From positions 365,033-429,032 of the forward strand of contig MKUW01000028.1 of assembly GCA_001899005.1 (NCBI GenBank): a DNA stretch of 64,000 nucleotides, read 5' to 3'. Position numbers and translations under genes: made by a program. The stretch's first letter is position 1; every line of letters begins with the position of its first letter. Below the pieces are notes generated by a model, which had not been told where the DNA came from, did no database searches, and saw only the letters and a program-made list of their open reading frames with translations. The DNA comes from Chloroflexi bacterium 44-23 (GTDB lineage: Bacteria; Chloroflexota; Anaerolineae; Anaerolineales; Anaerolineaceae). Positions 8,641-16,751 of this stretch are shown piece by piece.

Positions 8641-10164
8641 TTAGATGGAATAATTACGTTTAAAATACTCTTTCAAAGTGGAATCCAGATCAAGGTATCG
8701 CCGAAAAAAGATTTCATATTGAGCGGAATCTTTAGACGGAAAAGTTCGCGATTTAATCTGAACCATTTTTTGACATCCTTCTTCGATTGTTTCAAATACA
8801 TTGACTGCTACTCCTCCTAAAATAGCATTTCCCACCAGCGCTGTGTCCCCGTTCTCAAGTTTAACAATCGGTACATTCAACACATCTGCCTTAATCTGAT
8901 TCCAGATGTGACTGCGAGATGCCCCGCCGCCTGTACGTATTTCCTTAACAAAAACACCTGCATGCTGAATCATTTCAATATTTTGGCGTAGCATAAAAGC
9001 TACCGCTTCTTGGATCGCGCGCACAAAATGACTTTTTGTGTGACTTAATGTAAATCCAGTGAATGAGCCACGGGCAAACGGATTACTTTCCGGACTAAAA
9101 GCACCCATAAGGTGCGGCAACATTACCAACCCGTCAGAACCCGCTGGAATTTGTGCAGACATTTCGTTCATTTTCTCATAATAATCAAGTTCGGTTTGGA
9201 TTGTTTCACTCTGATTATGGATTAGAAAAAAATTATCCTTAAACCATTTGAAAGCCATTCCTGCAGTCGGACAAACAGGTACAAAAAGATACATACCGTC
9301 TATACTATGAACATAAACCGGGGTTTGATGCTTGTCATCGATTAAAGGGTTATCAATACATACCTGAATTGCAAGTGCAGCGCCAGTGGTTTCTGAAACA
9401 ACACCTTCTTTGATAGTACCGGCTCCAATCGCGCCAACCGATTGGTCCATACCACCACATACTACAGCGATTGGAGTTGGTAGGTTTAGAGCATCCATTG
9501 ATTCTTTAGTTAGCCTTCCAGCAATGGATCCAGGTTTTTGAATGGATGCCAATTTCTCTTTTTCAATGCCGATTTCATCGAGGGCGTCTTGCCACCACTC
9601 ATGTCTGTTGATATCAAAGTATAAAGTCGTACAACTTATTGAACCATCTGTTACATAATGCCCAGTTAATCGATAAATCAGATAGTCCTGCACCAATAAG
9701 AATTTCGCAGTCCGTGCGAATAAGGCTGGTTCATTTTCTTTGAGCCACAGGATTTTACAGGCTGGCCAGGTAGGGATTATTTCAGGGATACCTGTATGCT
9801 CGTATGCATCTTTTCCGAGGACTGTATCTAAATATTCAGCTTGCTTAACTGCCCTGTTATCTATCCAAACAATGGCATTTAATAAAGGCTTTCCCACTTC
9901 ATCCAGTACAATTATTGTTTCTCCCTGGCTAGAAACAGTTATGGCAACAATCCCATTAGACTCAATCCCAGATTTGGAAATTACCTGCCGCAGTGTACTG
10001 ACAGAAGCCAACCAATACGTTTCAGGGTCTAATTCAGCTCTTTCCGCTGCTGGAGTTAATAAAAGATATTCCTGTGCAGCAATTGAAAGGCATCTCCCTT
10101 CAGAATCAAAAAGACCTGCTTTAACAGAGGTTGTTCCAATATCAAGTGAAAGCAGATATTTCAT
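8641..10164 (-). CDS. FGGY-family carbohydrate kinase (xylulokinase-like)
   Basis: A 507-aa kinase. It has the N-terminal phosphate-loop motif LDIGTTSVKAG, the catalytic Asp in CGGMDQSVGAIGAG (about Asp240), and the C-terminal adenosine-binding GGGASRSHIWNQIKAD. Family members phosphorylate ketoses or polyols such as xylulose, fuculose, rhamnulose or AI-2 (LsrK). The start at 10164 lies one base after the stop of the aldolase gene; a TTG at 10179 would overlap that gene. Tight coupling to a LsrF-like aldolase and an isomerase suggests it makes the phosphorylated ketose that the aldolase cleaves. Confidence 0.88.
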   Translation of the reverse strand: MKYLLSLDIGTTSVKAGLFDSEGRCLSIAAQEYLLLTPAAERAELDPETYWLASVSTLRQVISKSGIESNGIVAITVSSQGETIIVLDEVGKPLLNAIVWIDNRAVKQAEYLDTVLGKDAYEHTGIPEIIPTWPACKILWLKENEPALFARTAKFLLVQDYLIYRLTGHYVTDGSISCTTLYFDINRHEWWQDALDEIGIEKEKLASIQKPGSIAGRLTKESMDALNLPTPIAVVCGGMDQSVGAIGAGTIKEGVVSETTGAALAIQVCIDNPLIDDKHQTPVYVHSIDGMYLFVPVCPTAGMAFKWFKDNFFLIHNQSETIQTELDYYEKMNEMSAQIPAGSDGLVMLPHLMGAFSPESNPFARGSFTGFTLSHTKSHFVRAIQEAVAFMLRQNIEMIQHAGVFVKEIRTGGGASRSHIWNQIKADVLNVPIVKLENGDTALVGNAILGGVAVNVFETIEEGCQKMVQIKSRTFPSKDSAQYEIFFRRYLDLDSTLKEYFKRNYSI

Positions 10165-10165
10165 A

Positions 10166-10984
10166 CTATGAGAGTCCAAATTTTGCTGCGACGATCTGCG
10201 GGGTTTTCTTCGCTTTTACCACTTCCATTAAAGCATCCAAAAATCTTTCAGGGCTTTTAGCTTGCAGAACGTTCCGTCCAAACACGATTCCTCGGGCCCC
10301 GGCGTTGATAGCATCATATGCCAATTGTAAAGCATCGATTTCACGGGGGGTTTTCTTGGCACCCAATGCCAGAACAGGAACCGGCGTAGCCTTGGTAATT
10401 TCTCCAAACTTTTGACCGGTGTAAAAAGTTTTTACCAGATCAGCACCTAATTCTGCCGCCATACGACATCCAATATAAACAGCTTCCTGCAAATCCTCAG
10501 GGAGAGTATCATCACCACCGGTAGGATAGACTTCTCCTACCATGGGGATACCAAGTGCTTTCTTTTGAGAAACACATTCCGAAAAAATTTCTACATTGTG
10601 TGCATCTTCGCTTTCATCGGGGTTTTGCAATGTTAAGCTGCCAATAACAAGATCGGCACCTTCAGATACAGCTTCGGCAACACTAGTCATCATAACGCTA
10701 TGAGAGTGTTTGTATTTCCATTGAGCAGCGTAGTTTGAACCCCAGTTTAGGCGAATGATCAAACGAGGTGCATCACGCTTATAAAAGACATCTTGGCAAT
10801 GGGCCGGCATCCCAGGTCCCATCAAAATTGCATCAGCACCGGCGATTGAACCAATGACTGAAGGAAGGTCAATCATTCCTGGTAATGGGCCAAAATATAA
10901 CCCATGATCTACTGCGACAATGACAATGTTATCAGCTCCGTCAAACAACTTTGCCAAGCGAATTTGTTCACCTGTTGTTGGCAT
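10166..10984 (-). CDS. DhnA/LsrF-type class I aldolase
   Basis: A 272-aa TIM-barrel protein of the class I fructose-bisphosphate aldolase/LsrF (DhnA) family. Visible features are AVDHGLYFGP near residue 24, the Schiff-base lysine in ADLVKTFYTG (Lys185), LALGAKKTP after it, and GIVFGRNV near 232. Known members cleave fructose-1,6-bisphosphate, phospho-AI-2 derivatives or make ADH in archaea. Here it is coupled to an FGGY kinase, a FucI-like isomerase and a triose-phosphate isomerase, so cleavage of a ketose phosphate to dihydroxyacetone phosphate plus an aldehyde is the simplest reading. There is no LsrG or Lsr transporter, so AI-2 processing is unlikely. Confidence 0.87.
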   Translation of the reverse strand: MPTTGEQIRLAKLFDGADNIVIVAVDHGLYFGPLPGMIDLPSVIGSIAGADAILMGPGMPAHCQDVFYKRDAPRLIIRLNWGSNYAAQWKYKHSHSVMMTSVAEAVSEGADLVIGSLTLQNPDESEDAHNVEIFSECVSQKKALGIPMVGEVYPTGGDDTLPEDLQEAVYIGCRMAAELGADLVKTFYTGQKFGEITKATPVPVLALGAKKTPREIDALQLAYDAINAGARGIVFGRNVLQAKSPERFLDALMEVVKAKKTPQIVAAKFGLS

Positions 10985-11052
10985 ATCAAATCTCCTTGAT
11001 TCGATTCATATTTCTAAATACGTAAATGGTTCCCGTTTTTTTATATAAACCA

Positions 11053-11080
11053 TGGGGGGTGGTTTTTCAATCACCCCCCA
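11053..11080 (-). terminator. GC-rich intercistronic hairpin between binding-protein and aldolase genes
   Basis: TGGGGGGTG pairs perfectly with CACCCCCCA around a 10-nt loop. It lies between the binding-protein gene and the aldolase gene. With no immediate strong T run it may act as a partial terminator or an mRNA-stabilising hairpin that raises binding-protein levels over the downstream enzymes, a common layout in ABC operons. Confidence 0.6.
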
Positions 11081-11093
11081 CCTTTACCACTAC

Positions 11094-12203
11094 TTATTGG
11101 GCAATTTGATTCCAACCATCAGAAATCTTTACAGCAGCATCGGCTAAAGCCACAAAATCTTTCGGGAAGACTACAGTGTTATACGATTCTTTGGGTGGAA
11201 ATTTCGCCAGTAAATCTGCTGGCAAAGTGACGCTGTCTCGAATAGGATGCACAAAACCATTGGCATATGCTAACTGGCCATCATCCGAATATTCTGTTTC
11301 GATTAAAAGTTTGGCAGCGTTCACATGAGGCGCACCAGCTGTGATGAACTGAATATACAGACCAGCCACTGTTCCATCCGAGGGAATAACGATGTCCAGG
11401 TCCATTCCGAGTGATTCTCTTTTACTAAGGCCATCGAAGTCCCAGAAGAGGGAAATAGGACACTCCCCCTTTTCGATATTAGAAGTGCTTGGTCCTACCG
11501 CTCGCAGTTGGCCAGCATCAATTAACTTCTTGAAGAAGTCGATGCCAGGCTGAGGATTGTTTTCATCACCGCCGTTGGCAAAAGCAGCAGCCAATACCAC
11601 CATATTAGCTGTAGCAGATTCACGTGGATCACGCATACAAATCGTATCTTGGTATTCCGGCTTGAGTAAATCCTGCCAGGTTTGTGGTGCATTCGGAACG
11701 AGGCTGGAATTTATTGTAAATGCAATCGCCCCCCAGTAAGCAGCTGACCAACGACCCTCAATATCTTTGGCGTAATCCGGAAGCTCATCCCAATAAGCGT
11801 GCTTATACGGTTGAGAAAGTCCCTCCTCATTAACAACTTGAGCAAAATTCAAGCCGAGGTCAGTGATATCTGCCACTGGCGATTTGGCCTCTGCGCGTAG
11901 TGCAGCCAGGATTTCACCACTGGACATATCAGTGTCAGCATGAGGAATGCCATATTTTTCGGTGTATAATGCCCATATACCACCATAGTTTACCCAGTCA
12001 TCGGGCAGGCCATAGGAAATAATCGTACCTTCAGCTTTCGCATCTGCAATCAATTTTGCCATAGGGTCCACTGTCGTTACCTCAGTTGCTGCAGGTACAT
12101 TTGTTGGAGCTGTTGTGGGAGCTACGGTAGGGGTGCTACAGGCAGCCAGCAGCATGGACAAAACCAGAACTGTGCTTAACAAAATAAAGAATTTTCTAAA
12201 CAT
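11094..12203 (-). CDS. ABC transporter substrate-binding lipoprotein (family 1, AfuA/PotD-like)
   Basis: A 369-aa periplasmic-binding-fold protein. The signal peptide ends in a LLAAC lipobox, followed by a Thr/Pro/Ala linker and the binding domain (WGAIAFTINSSLVPN, TWQDLLKPEYQDTI, DFFKKLI, AGLYIQFITAGAPHV). The layout matches the type-2 binding proteins of the Fe/polyamine/thiamine group, in which AfuA is known to bind hexose phosphates. Given the sugar enzymes downstream, a sugar, polyol or sugar-phosphate ligand is likely but unproven. The ATG at 12203 has AGGAGG upstream; 23 extra N-terminal residues from 12272 would hide the signal peptide. Confidence 0.88.
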   Translation of the reverse strand: MFRKFFILLSTVLVLSMLLAACSTPTVAPTTAPTNVPAATEVTTVDPMAKLIADAKAEGTIISYGLPDDWVNYGGIWALYTEKYGIPHADTDMSSGEILAALRAEAKSPVADITDLGLNFAQVVNEEGLSQPYKHAYWDELPDYAKDIEGRWSAAYWGAIAFTINSSLVPNAPQTWQDLLKPEYQDTICMRDPRESATANMVVLAAAFANGGDENNPQPGIDFFKKLIDAGQLRAVGPSTSNIEKGECPISLFWDFDGLSKRESLGMDLDIVIPSDGTVAGLYIQFITAGAPHVNAAKLLIETEYSDDGQLAYANGFVHPIRDSVTLPADLLAKFPPKESYNTVVFPKDFVALADAAVKISDGWNQIAQ

Positions 12204-12314
12204 TTTTCCTCCTAAAAATCTTTTCATTTTTATGATTGACCGCATAAAAGCCGGCCATTTTCTCAAATTCAAAGTAGTAGAGACATCCTCCTTTCTATTT
12301 TCTCCAACGAATTT

Positions 12315-13823
12315 CTAAACACTTGATGTTGTTTCCACTTCTAAACCGCTGATTAGCACTTCGGCTGATTTATGGCGAACAGTTAGTAAGTGCGAAGTAG
12401 GGTCAAAATGCCAGCTCCCGTTGGAATTGGTGTTGATTGATTGTGCCATTTTCTCAGTTCCACAATATACCTCACGTGGAGTAAAACTCAGCTTTAATAG
12501 CTGGCAACCTGTCGTATCAAAAGTTCGATAACAAATCTTCTTGCTGCCATACTCGATTTTTTGAATTACAGTAGAGGACTCTAACATATGGTCCGAATCC
12601 TCAGGTGCCAAAGAGGGAATTGAAGCCATCACATCGATAAAATGCGGAACATAATCAAAATAGCCATCAGTGAACCAGCACTGATTGTAGTAATCCGGCC
12701 GATCAACACCAACTGTGACTGCGCCATCTTCATTCGCCATGTAGCTAGCCCAATTTAGCGCTCGAACTGCCATTTCGTAGTAAATTTCGTCACGGCTGAT
12801 TTTGTACCAGTTGGCGCAAAGAGATGCGAAGCGGGCGGTATGGCTGCCCATTACAACGAAGCAATACTTTTGTTCGCGAATTGGGATGGCAGAAAAGAAA
12901 GGTGTAGCACCAAATATCTTGCGCACCCACTCGATTAGCGCAGGTACGTGGGATCGCCAATCCGCATCCAGCTCGTGGTTATGCAGAAGATAGCGAGCAG
13001 TCTCCAGGGGGGATAGCTGATCACGATTCTCATTGGTCGGGTCAATCCTTATATCTTCGAAATAACCTTTCCAAAAGTTGTTTCTTAGTGGGTATTTTTC
13101 TATCCAACGCCAAACTTGTTCTATTGCTCCCTGATAGCCGTCAAAGCCTAATCGATCAAGTTCTGCAAACAGGCGTATGAGTTGGATCATGTCAGCGCTG
13201 TAAGCTTCGATGACCTTTCCATCTCGGACAGATACGCGGAAGGGAACCGGTGAATTATACTCATCACCATATTTTAGATGTTTAAGCAACACATTTGCAC
13301 AATCCTGACCGGCTTGCAAATACTTTTCCTCACCACTCATCTCATAGAAATCGATAAATGCACGGCCAGCTTGAGCGATCTTATCCGCTTCAGTTACATA
13401 TGCACCATCAGCACGGGCACCAAAATACAACCCCTTTCCAGGTTCAGCGGAAGCAAATGGAGCTTTTCCCCAGTCAAACTTGTCAGGAGTACGCTGAGTG
13501 ATTAGGCAATCCAGCATGCTACGTACAATCTCAATATGCTGTGCGTCGCCGGAATAGGGATAATATTTAAGTAAGGTGGTGACAGCCCATGCAAACTTCC
13601 CTGCAGGGTTATCTGGCCAGCGTGTGGGACGCAATGGATCAATCCAAAAGCAAGAATAGACAAGATACCAGGGTAAGCCACTCTCTTCATCAATTGGGCA
13701 GTTCTTAATGAAATTCATCGCAAGCTGGATAACATGATCATATGGAGCCCAAGGCTCTAGCCTATCATACTGATCGAGTACTATTTCGTGTTCATTGATA
13801 AAGTACATTGTCCAAAATTCCAT
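12315..13823 (-). CDS. Uncharacterised six-hairpin glycosidase-like protein
   Basis: A 502-aa protein with no signal peptide, so probably cytoplasmic. Repeated helical pairs rich in Trp and Tyr (for example AGRAFIDFYEMSGEEKYLQA and ADMIQLIRLFAELDRLG) suggest an (alpha/alpha)6 barrel as in GH88/GH105-type hydrolases or sugar epimerases. A short beta-rich tail follows after about residue 425. I cannot assign a GH family. It sits between the ABC ATPase and binding-protein genes, with its ATG overlapping the ATPase stop (TAATG), so it is translationally coupled to the transporter. A role in processing the imported saccharide is plausible. Confidence 0.7.
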   Translation of the reverse strand: MEFWTMYFINEHEIVLDQYDRLEPWAPYDHVIQLAMNFIKNCPIDEESGLPWYLVYSCFWIDPLRPTRWPDNPAGKFAWAVTTLLKYYPYSGDAQHIEIVRSMLDCLITQRTPDKFDWGKAPFASAEPGKGLYFGARADGAYVTEADKIAQAGRAFIDFYEMSGEEKYLQAGQDCANVLLKHLKYGDEYNSPVPFRVSVRDGKVIEAYSADMIQLIRLFAELDRLGFDGYQGAIEQVWRWIEKYPLRNNFWKGYFEDIRIDPTNENRDQLSPLETARYLLHNHELDADWRSHVPALIEWVRKIFGATPFFSAIPIREQKYCFVVMGSHTARFASLCANWYKISRDEIYYEMAVRALNWASYMANEDGAVTVGVDRPDYYNQCWFTDGYFDYVPHFIDVMASIPSLAPEDSDHMLESSTVIQKIEYGSKKICYRTFDTTGCQLLKLSFTPREVYCGTEKMAQSINTNSNGSWHFDPTSHLLTVRHKSAEVLISGLEVETTSSV

Positions 13824-14881
13824 TACTCCGCCATAACTTGACAATATTCGGGATCAAAGCTTAACCACACATGCTGATTATGAGTAACAGGAGCACGACT
13901 GCTTATACTAACATCTGCAGTAATGATTTTCCCTGAGGCATTAATGCCAAGGCGAGTAATGGCACCATGGAAGGTAATAGTGTCAATTTTACCTTCAAAC
14001 ACATTTTGCGTATCTCTGCCAGGAGGTTGATCGTAAATTTCCACATTTTCAGGACGCACCAGCAATACCACCTTTACGCCGGTAGCCAACTTTCCCACAC
14101 GAGTGCTATAGATATTGATTTCATCACACTGCACATGAGAAGAGTCACTGACGAACCCATGAAATTCATTGGCTGTACCAATAAATGTAGCGACAAAGCG
14201 TGTGTTTGGTTTGCGATAGATCTCTTGCGGTGACCCAACCTGCTCGATGAGACCGTTATTCATTACCACCACCACATCCGAGATAGAAAGTGCTTCTTCT
14301 TGATCATGAGTAACATAGACCGTGGTTATACCCAGATCCGACTGAATTCTGCGAATTTCACCACGTAATACAACGCGCACTTCAGCATCCAGGGCAGAAA
14401 GCGGTTCATCCAGCAGCAGCACTCTAGGTTCGATCGCCAAGGCACGTGCAAGAGCAATCCGCTGTCTTTGCCCTCCTGAAAGCTGATGAGGGTAGCGTTT
14501 AGCAGTATTTTCCAAACGGATTAGTGAGAGGACATTTTCTGCCCTTCTAATCATTTCATCTTTCGGACGGCGCTGCATTTTTAATCCGAACATGATGTTT
14601 TCGCGAACATTCATATTTGGAAAGAGAGCGTAGGCCTGGAAAACCATACCAATATCACGCTTATTTGGTGGAATGTTGGAAATATCAACTCCATCCAAAA
14701 AAATGGTACCCGTATCAGGAATTTCAAAGCCGGCAATCATTCGTAAGGTGGTGGTTTTGCCACAACCAGAAGGCCCTAAGAAAGAGACTAGCTGTCCTTT
14801 CTCAATGTTCAGATTAAAGTCTTTTACTGCTACGACATTTTCAAAATTTTTAGAAATGTTAGTCAAACTTAGATATGCCAT
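13823..14881 (-). CDS. ABC transporter ATP-binding protein (PotA/FbpC-like)
   Basis: A 352-aa ATPase. Walker A is GPSGCGKTT (about 36-44), the signature is LSGGQRQR (about 133-140), Walker B is VLLLDEPLSALD (about 153-164), and the switch His is in VTHDQEEA. The C-terminal third is a TOBE-type domain (LLVRPENVEIYD), as in the PotA/FbpC/UgpC group of importers. It would drive uptake through the two permeases encoded just upstream. The start at 14881 is the first ATG and the stop overlaps the next gene by one base. Confidence 0.93.
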   Translation of the reverse strand: MAYLSLTNISKNFENVVAVKDFNLNIEKGQLVSFLGPSGCGKTTTLRMIAGFEIPDTGTIFLDGVDISNIPPNKRDIGMVFQAYALFPNMNVRENIMFGLKMQRRPKDEMIRRAENVLSLIRLENTAKRYPHQLSGGQRQRIALARALAIEPRVLLLDEPLSALDAEVRVVLRGEIRRIQSDLGITTVYVTHDQEEALSISDVVVVMNNGLIEQVGSPQEIYRKPNTRFVATFIGTANEFHGFVSDSSHVQCDEINIYSTRVGKLATGVKVVLLVRPENVEIYDQPPGRDTQNVFEGKIDTITFHGAITRLGINASGKIITADVSISSRAPVTHNQHVWLSFDPEYCQVMAE

Positions 14882-14894
14882 AATGATTTCCCTA

Positions 14895-15716
14895 TTAGTG
14901 CGCTTTTATAACATCTTGTGAAGTTTTCATACCTTTACCTCCGACCCAAAGTATCAGTAATGAAACAATCCACGCAATCGTAAAGGAGATAACTGAAAGC
15001 CCAGCGGCGATCGTTCCATCTTTACGGGTATATTCCACCAGCAACATTGGAAAAGTCTTAAACCCTGCTCCAACAATCAACCGGGCGAGTGTGAATTCTG
15101 CAAACACGGTGGCAAAAACTAGCAGACTGCCACTAAGGATTCCCGGTAAGATATTGGGTATTATCACCTTGACCAGGATATCAATGGTATTTGCACCCAG
15201 GCTTTGTGCGGCTTCTGTCAGTGTGGGGATATCAATAGCCTCAAGATTGTTGGAGACAGAACGGTACATAAAGGGCATTGTGAAAACCACCATTGCAGAA
15301 GTTAAAAGAACAGGTGAACGATTGAGCGGTGCAAAATTGTATACCTGTACCAATGCAAGTGCCAGCACCACCCCCGGGATGCCAAAGGGTAAAATCATGA
15401 GGATGTCAAGCAATGGTTTTGCTAAACGCACCTTAAGATGCACCCAATACACAGTGGGGACAATTAATAATAATGAGACTAGCACTGATCCAAATGAAAG
15501 AACCAGAGAATTCTTTAACGTAATCAGGAAATAAGGGTTTTTCATTGCATCACGATAACCCTGCAAGGTATAACCTTCTGGAAGAATACTACGGTCCCAA
15601 CGGGTCGCAATGGAAAATACATAGGTGGCAATGATCGGAATAATCATATACAACAAAAATAGTGTTATAAAAATAATTTGACTTGCTGTGGGTTTTGATT
15701 TACGTGATATATCCAT
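14895..15716 (-). CDS. ABC transporter permease (PotC/FbpB-like)
   Basis: A 273-aa inner membrane protein with six predicted helices. The EAA-loop is visible as EAAQSLGANTIDILVKVIIPNI (quoted in part: EAAQSLGANT, then ILPG) at about 185-210, which contacts the ATPase. It is encoded 3 bp after the first permease and 13 bp before the ATPase, forming a classic two-permease importer of the polyamine/iron/hexose-phosphate class. Confidence 0.9.
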   Translation of the reverse strand: MDISRKSKPTASQIIFITLFLLYMIIPIIATYVFSIATRWDRSILPEGYTLQGYRDAMKNPYFLITLKNSLVLSFGSVLVSLLLIVPTVYWVHLKVRLAKPLLDILMILPFGIPGVVLALALVQVYNFAPLNRSPVLLTSAMVVFTMPFMYRSVSNNLEAIDIPTLTEAAQSLGANTIDILVKVIIPNILPGILSGSLLVFATVFAEFTLARLIVGAGFKTFPMLLVEYTRKDGTIAAGLSVISFTIAWIVSLLILWVGGKGMKTSQDVIKAH

Positions 15717-15719
15717 GGA

Positions 15720-16583
15720 TTAATGTCTATTCCAACGTTCGGCTCGAATGATAGCAAGGCGATAGATACCTATGCTAGTTCCCATGATTATCAGGGATAA
15801 AATTGCCATGGCCTGACCAATACCCGGATCGTGAAGCACTTCACCCGTTATAGTAAAGCCAATTTGCAGGGTAACCAGTGACAGACGTGAACCAGTCAGC
15901 GTGTAGGCGGTAGCATATGCTCCAAATGCGTTGGCAAAAAGGAGTACAAACCCGGCGATTAAAGAAGGTGCCAAAATAGGCAAACCGATATGCCACCAAA
16001 AAGCCGAGGTATCTGCACCTAAATTGGTGGCCGATTCACGCCATTCTTTTTTAATACCCCCAAAAGCCGGAATAATCAATAAGACCATCAGTGGAAGTTG
16101 AAAGTAAACATAGGCCAGAATTAAGCCTGAAAAGGAATAAATACTGAAAGCCGGGTATATCTTAAGGCCAAGGGATTTTAAGAAAAATTGGGTCACCAAA
16201 CCATTCGAACCCAGTATGATGATGAAAGCGAACGCCAAAGGAGCACCGGCGAAATTTGTAGTGACATCAGAGAGGGTGATCAGCAAATTGCGAATTCGCT
16301 GTGACGGCCATCTGTAAATACTGTATCCGATAAACAACCCTGCCACAGTCCCAATCAATGCCGTTATGCCCGAAAGACGGATGCTGTTCCAAAACGATTT
16401 AAGATAAAGTGGTGCTAGAACTTGCTTGTAGTTACTCATAGTGAGTGTACCAGCCTTGGAAAAGACACTGTCGCGTATCAAAAGTAGAATCGGCACAATC
16501 TCAAATGCCAGGCAAAATAAAAGAAAGGGTAATAAACCTAACCAGGCAGCTCGACGGTTTTTTTGCGAGATACTACGACGCAT
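15720..16583 (-). CDS. ABC transporter permease (PotB-like), first gene of the operon
   Basis: A 287-aa membrane protein with about six helices and an EAA-like loop (SATNLGADTSAFWWHIGLP, near residue 200). It pairs with the following permease. I use the ATG at 16583; an upstream TTG at 16622 would add 13 residues and start on top of the -10 box at 16614-16619. It is the first gene of the 11-gene minus-strand operon and faces the GHMP kinase gene across a 168-bp divergent promoter region. Confidence 0.88.
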   Translation of the reverse strand: MRRSISQKNRRAAWLGLLPFLLFCLAFEIVPILLLIRDSVFSKAGTLTMSNYKQVLAPLYLKSFWNSIRLSGITALIGTVAGLFIGYSIYRWPSQRIRNLLITLSDVTTNFAGAPLAFAFIIILGSNGLVTQFFLKSLGLKIYPAFSIYSFSGLILAYVYFQLPLMVLLIIPAFGGIKKEWRESATNLGADTSAFWWHIGLPILAPSLIAGFVLLFANAFGAYATAYTLTGSRLSLVTLQIGFTITGEVLHDPGIGQAMAILSLIIMGTSIGIYRLAIIRAERWNRH

Positions 16584-16613
16584 TTTAATCACTTTTCGTT
16601 TAAGGATGACCTC

Positions 16614-16642
16614 AGTATACAACTATTTGTTTTGAAATGCAA
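16614..16642 (-). promoter_or_regulatory. Promoter for the sugar ABC/catabolic operon
   Basis: On the minus strand, TTGCAT (16637-16642) and TATACT (16614-16619) are separated by exactly 17 bp. The -10 box is one base from consensus. Transcription would begin about 25 bp before the permease ATG at 16583. Confidence 0.55.
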
Positions 16643-16667
16643 TGGTTTTTGTTATGGATTAATACAT

Positions 16668-16696
16668 TTGACAGTTTGGTTTTGTTTTGATAAAAT
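16668..16696 (+). promoter_or_regulatory. Promoter for the GHMP kinase gene
   Basis: A consensus -35 TTGACA (16668-16673) and TAAAAT -10 (16691-16696) are separated by 17 bp. This gives a leader of about 50 nt before the ATG at 16752. It lies 26 bp from the divergent operon promoter, so one regulator could control both. Confidence 0.7.
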
Positions 16697-16751
16697 CATA
16701 ATCATAACATATACGAATTAATTACGTAAGAAAACTATTTGGAGACTCCTA

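Noticed and set aside
10166..10984. AI-2 (lsr) processing operon because of the LsrF-like aldolase and FGGY kinase
   Set aside because: No LsrG, LsrR or ribose-type Lsr transporter is present, while a sugar isomerase and a TIM are. A sugar pathway fits better.
15091..15534. Plus-strand frame of 147 aa inside the permease gene
   Set aside because: Opposite-strand shadow of a strongly supported ABC permease; no start signal and no homology visible.
11094..16583. Iron or polyamine importer
   Set aside because: The protein family alone would allow it, but the operon continues into sugar enzymes, and AfuA-type members transport hexose phosphates. The ligand is left open.
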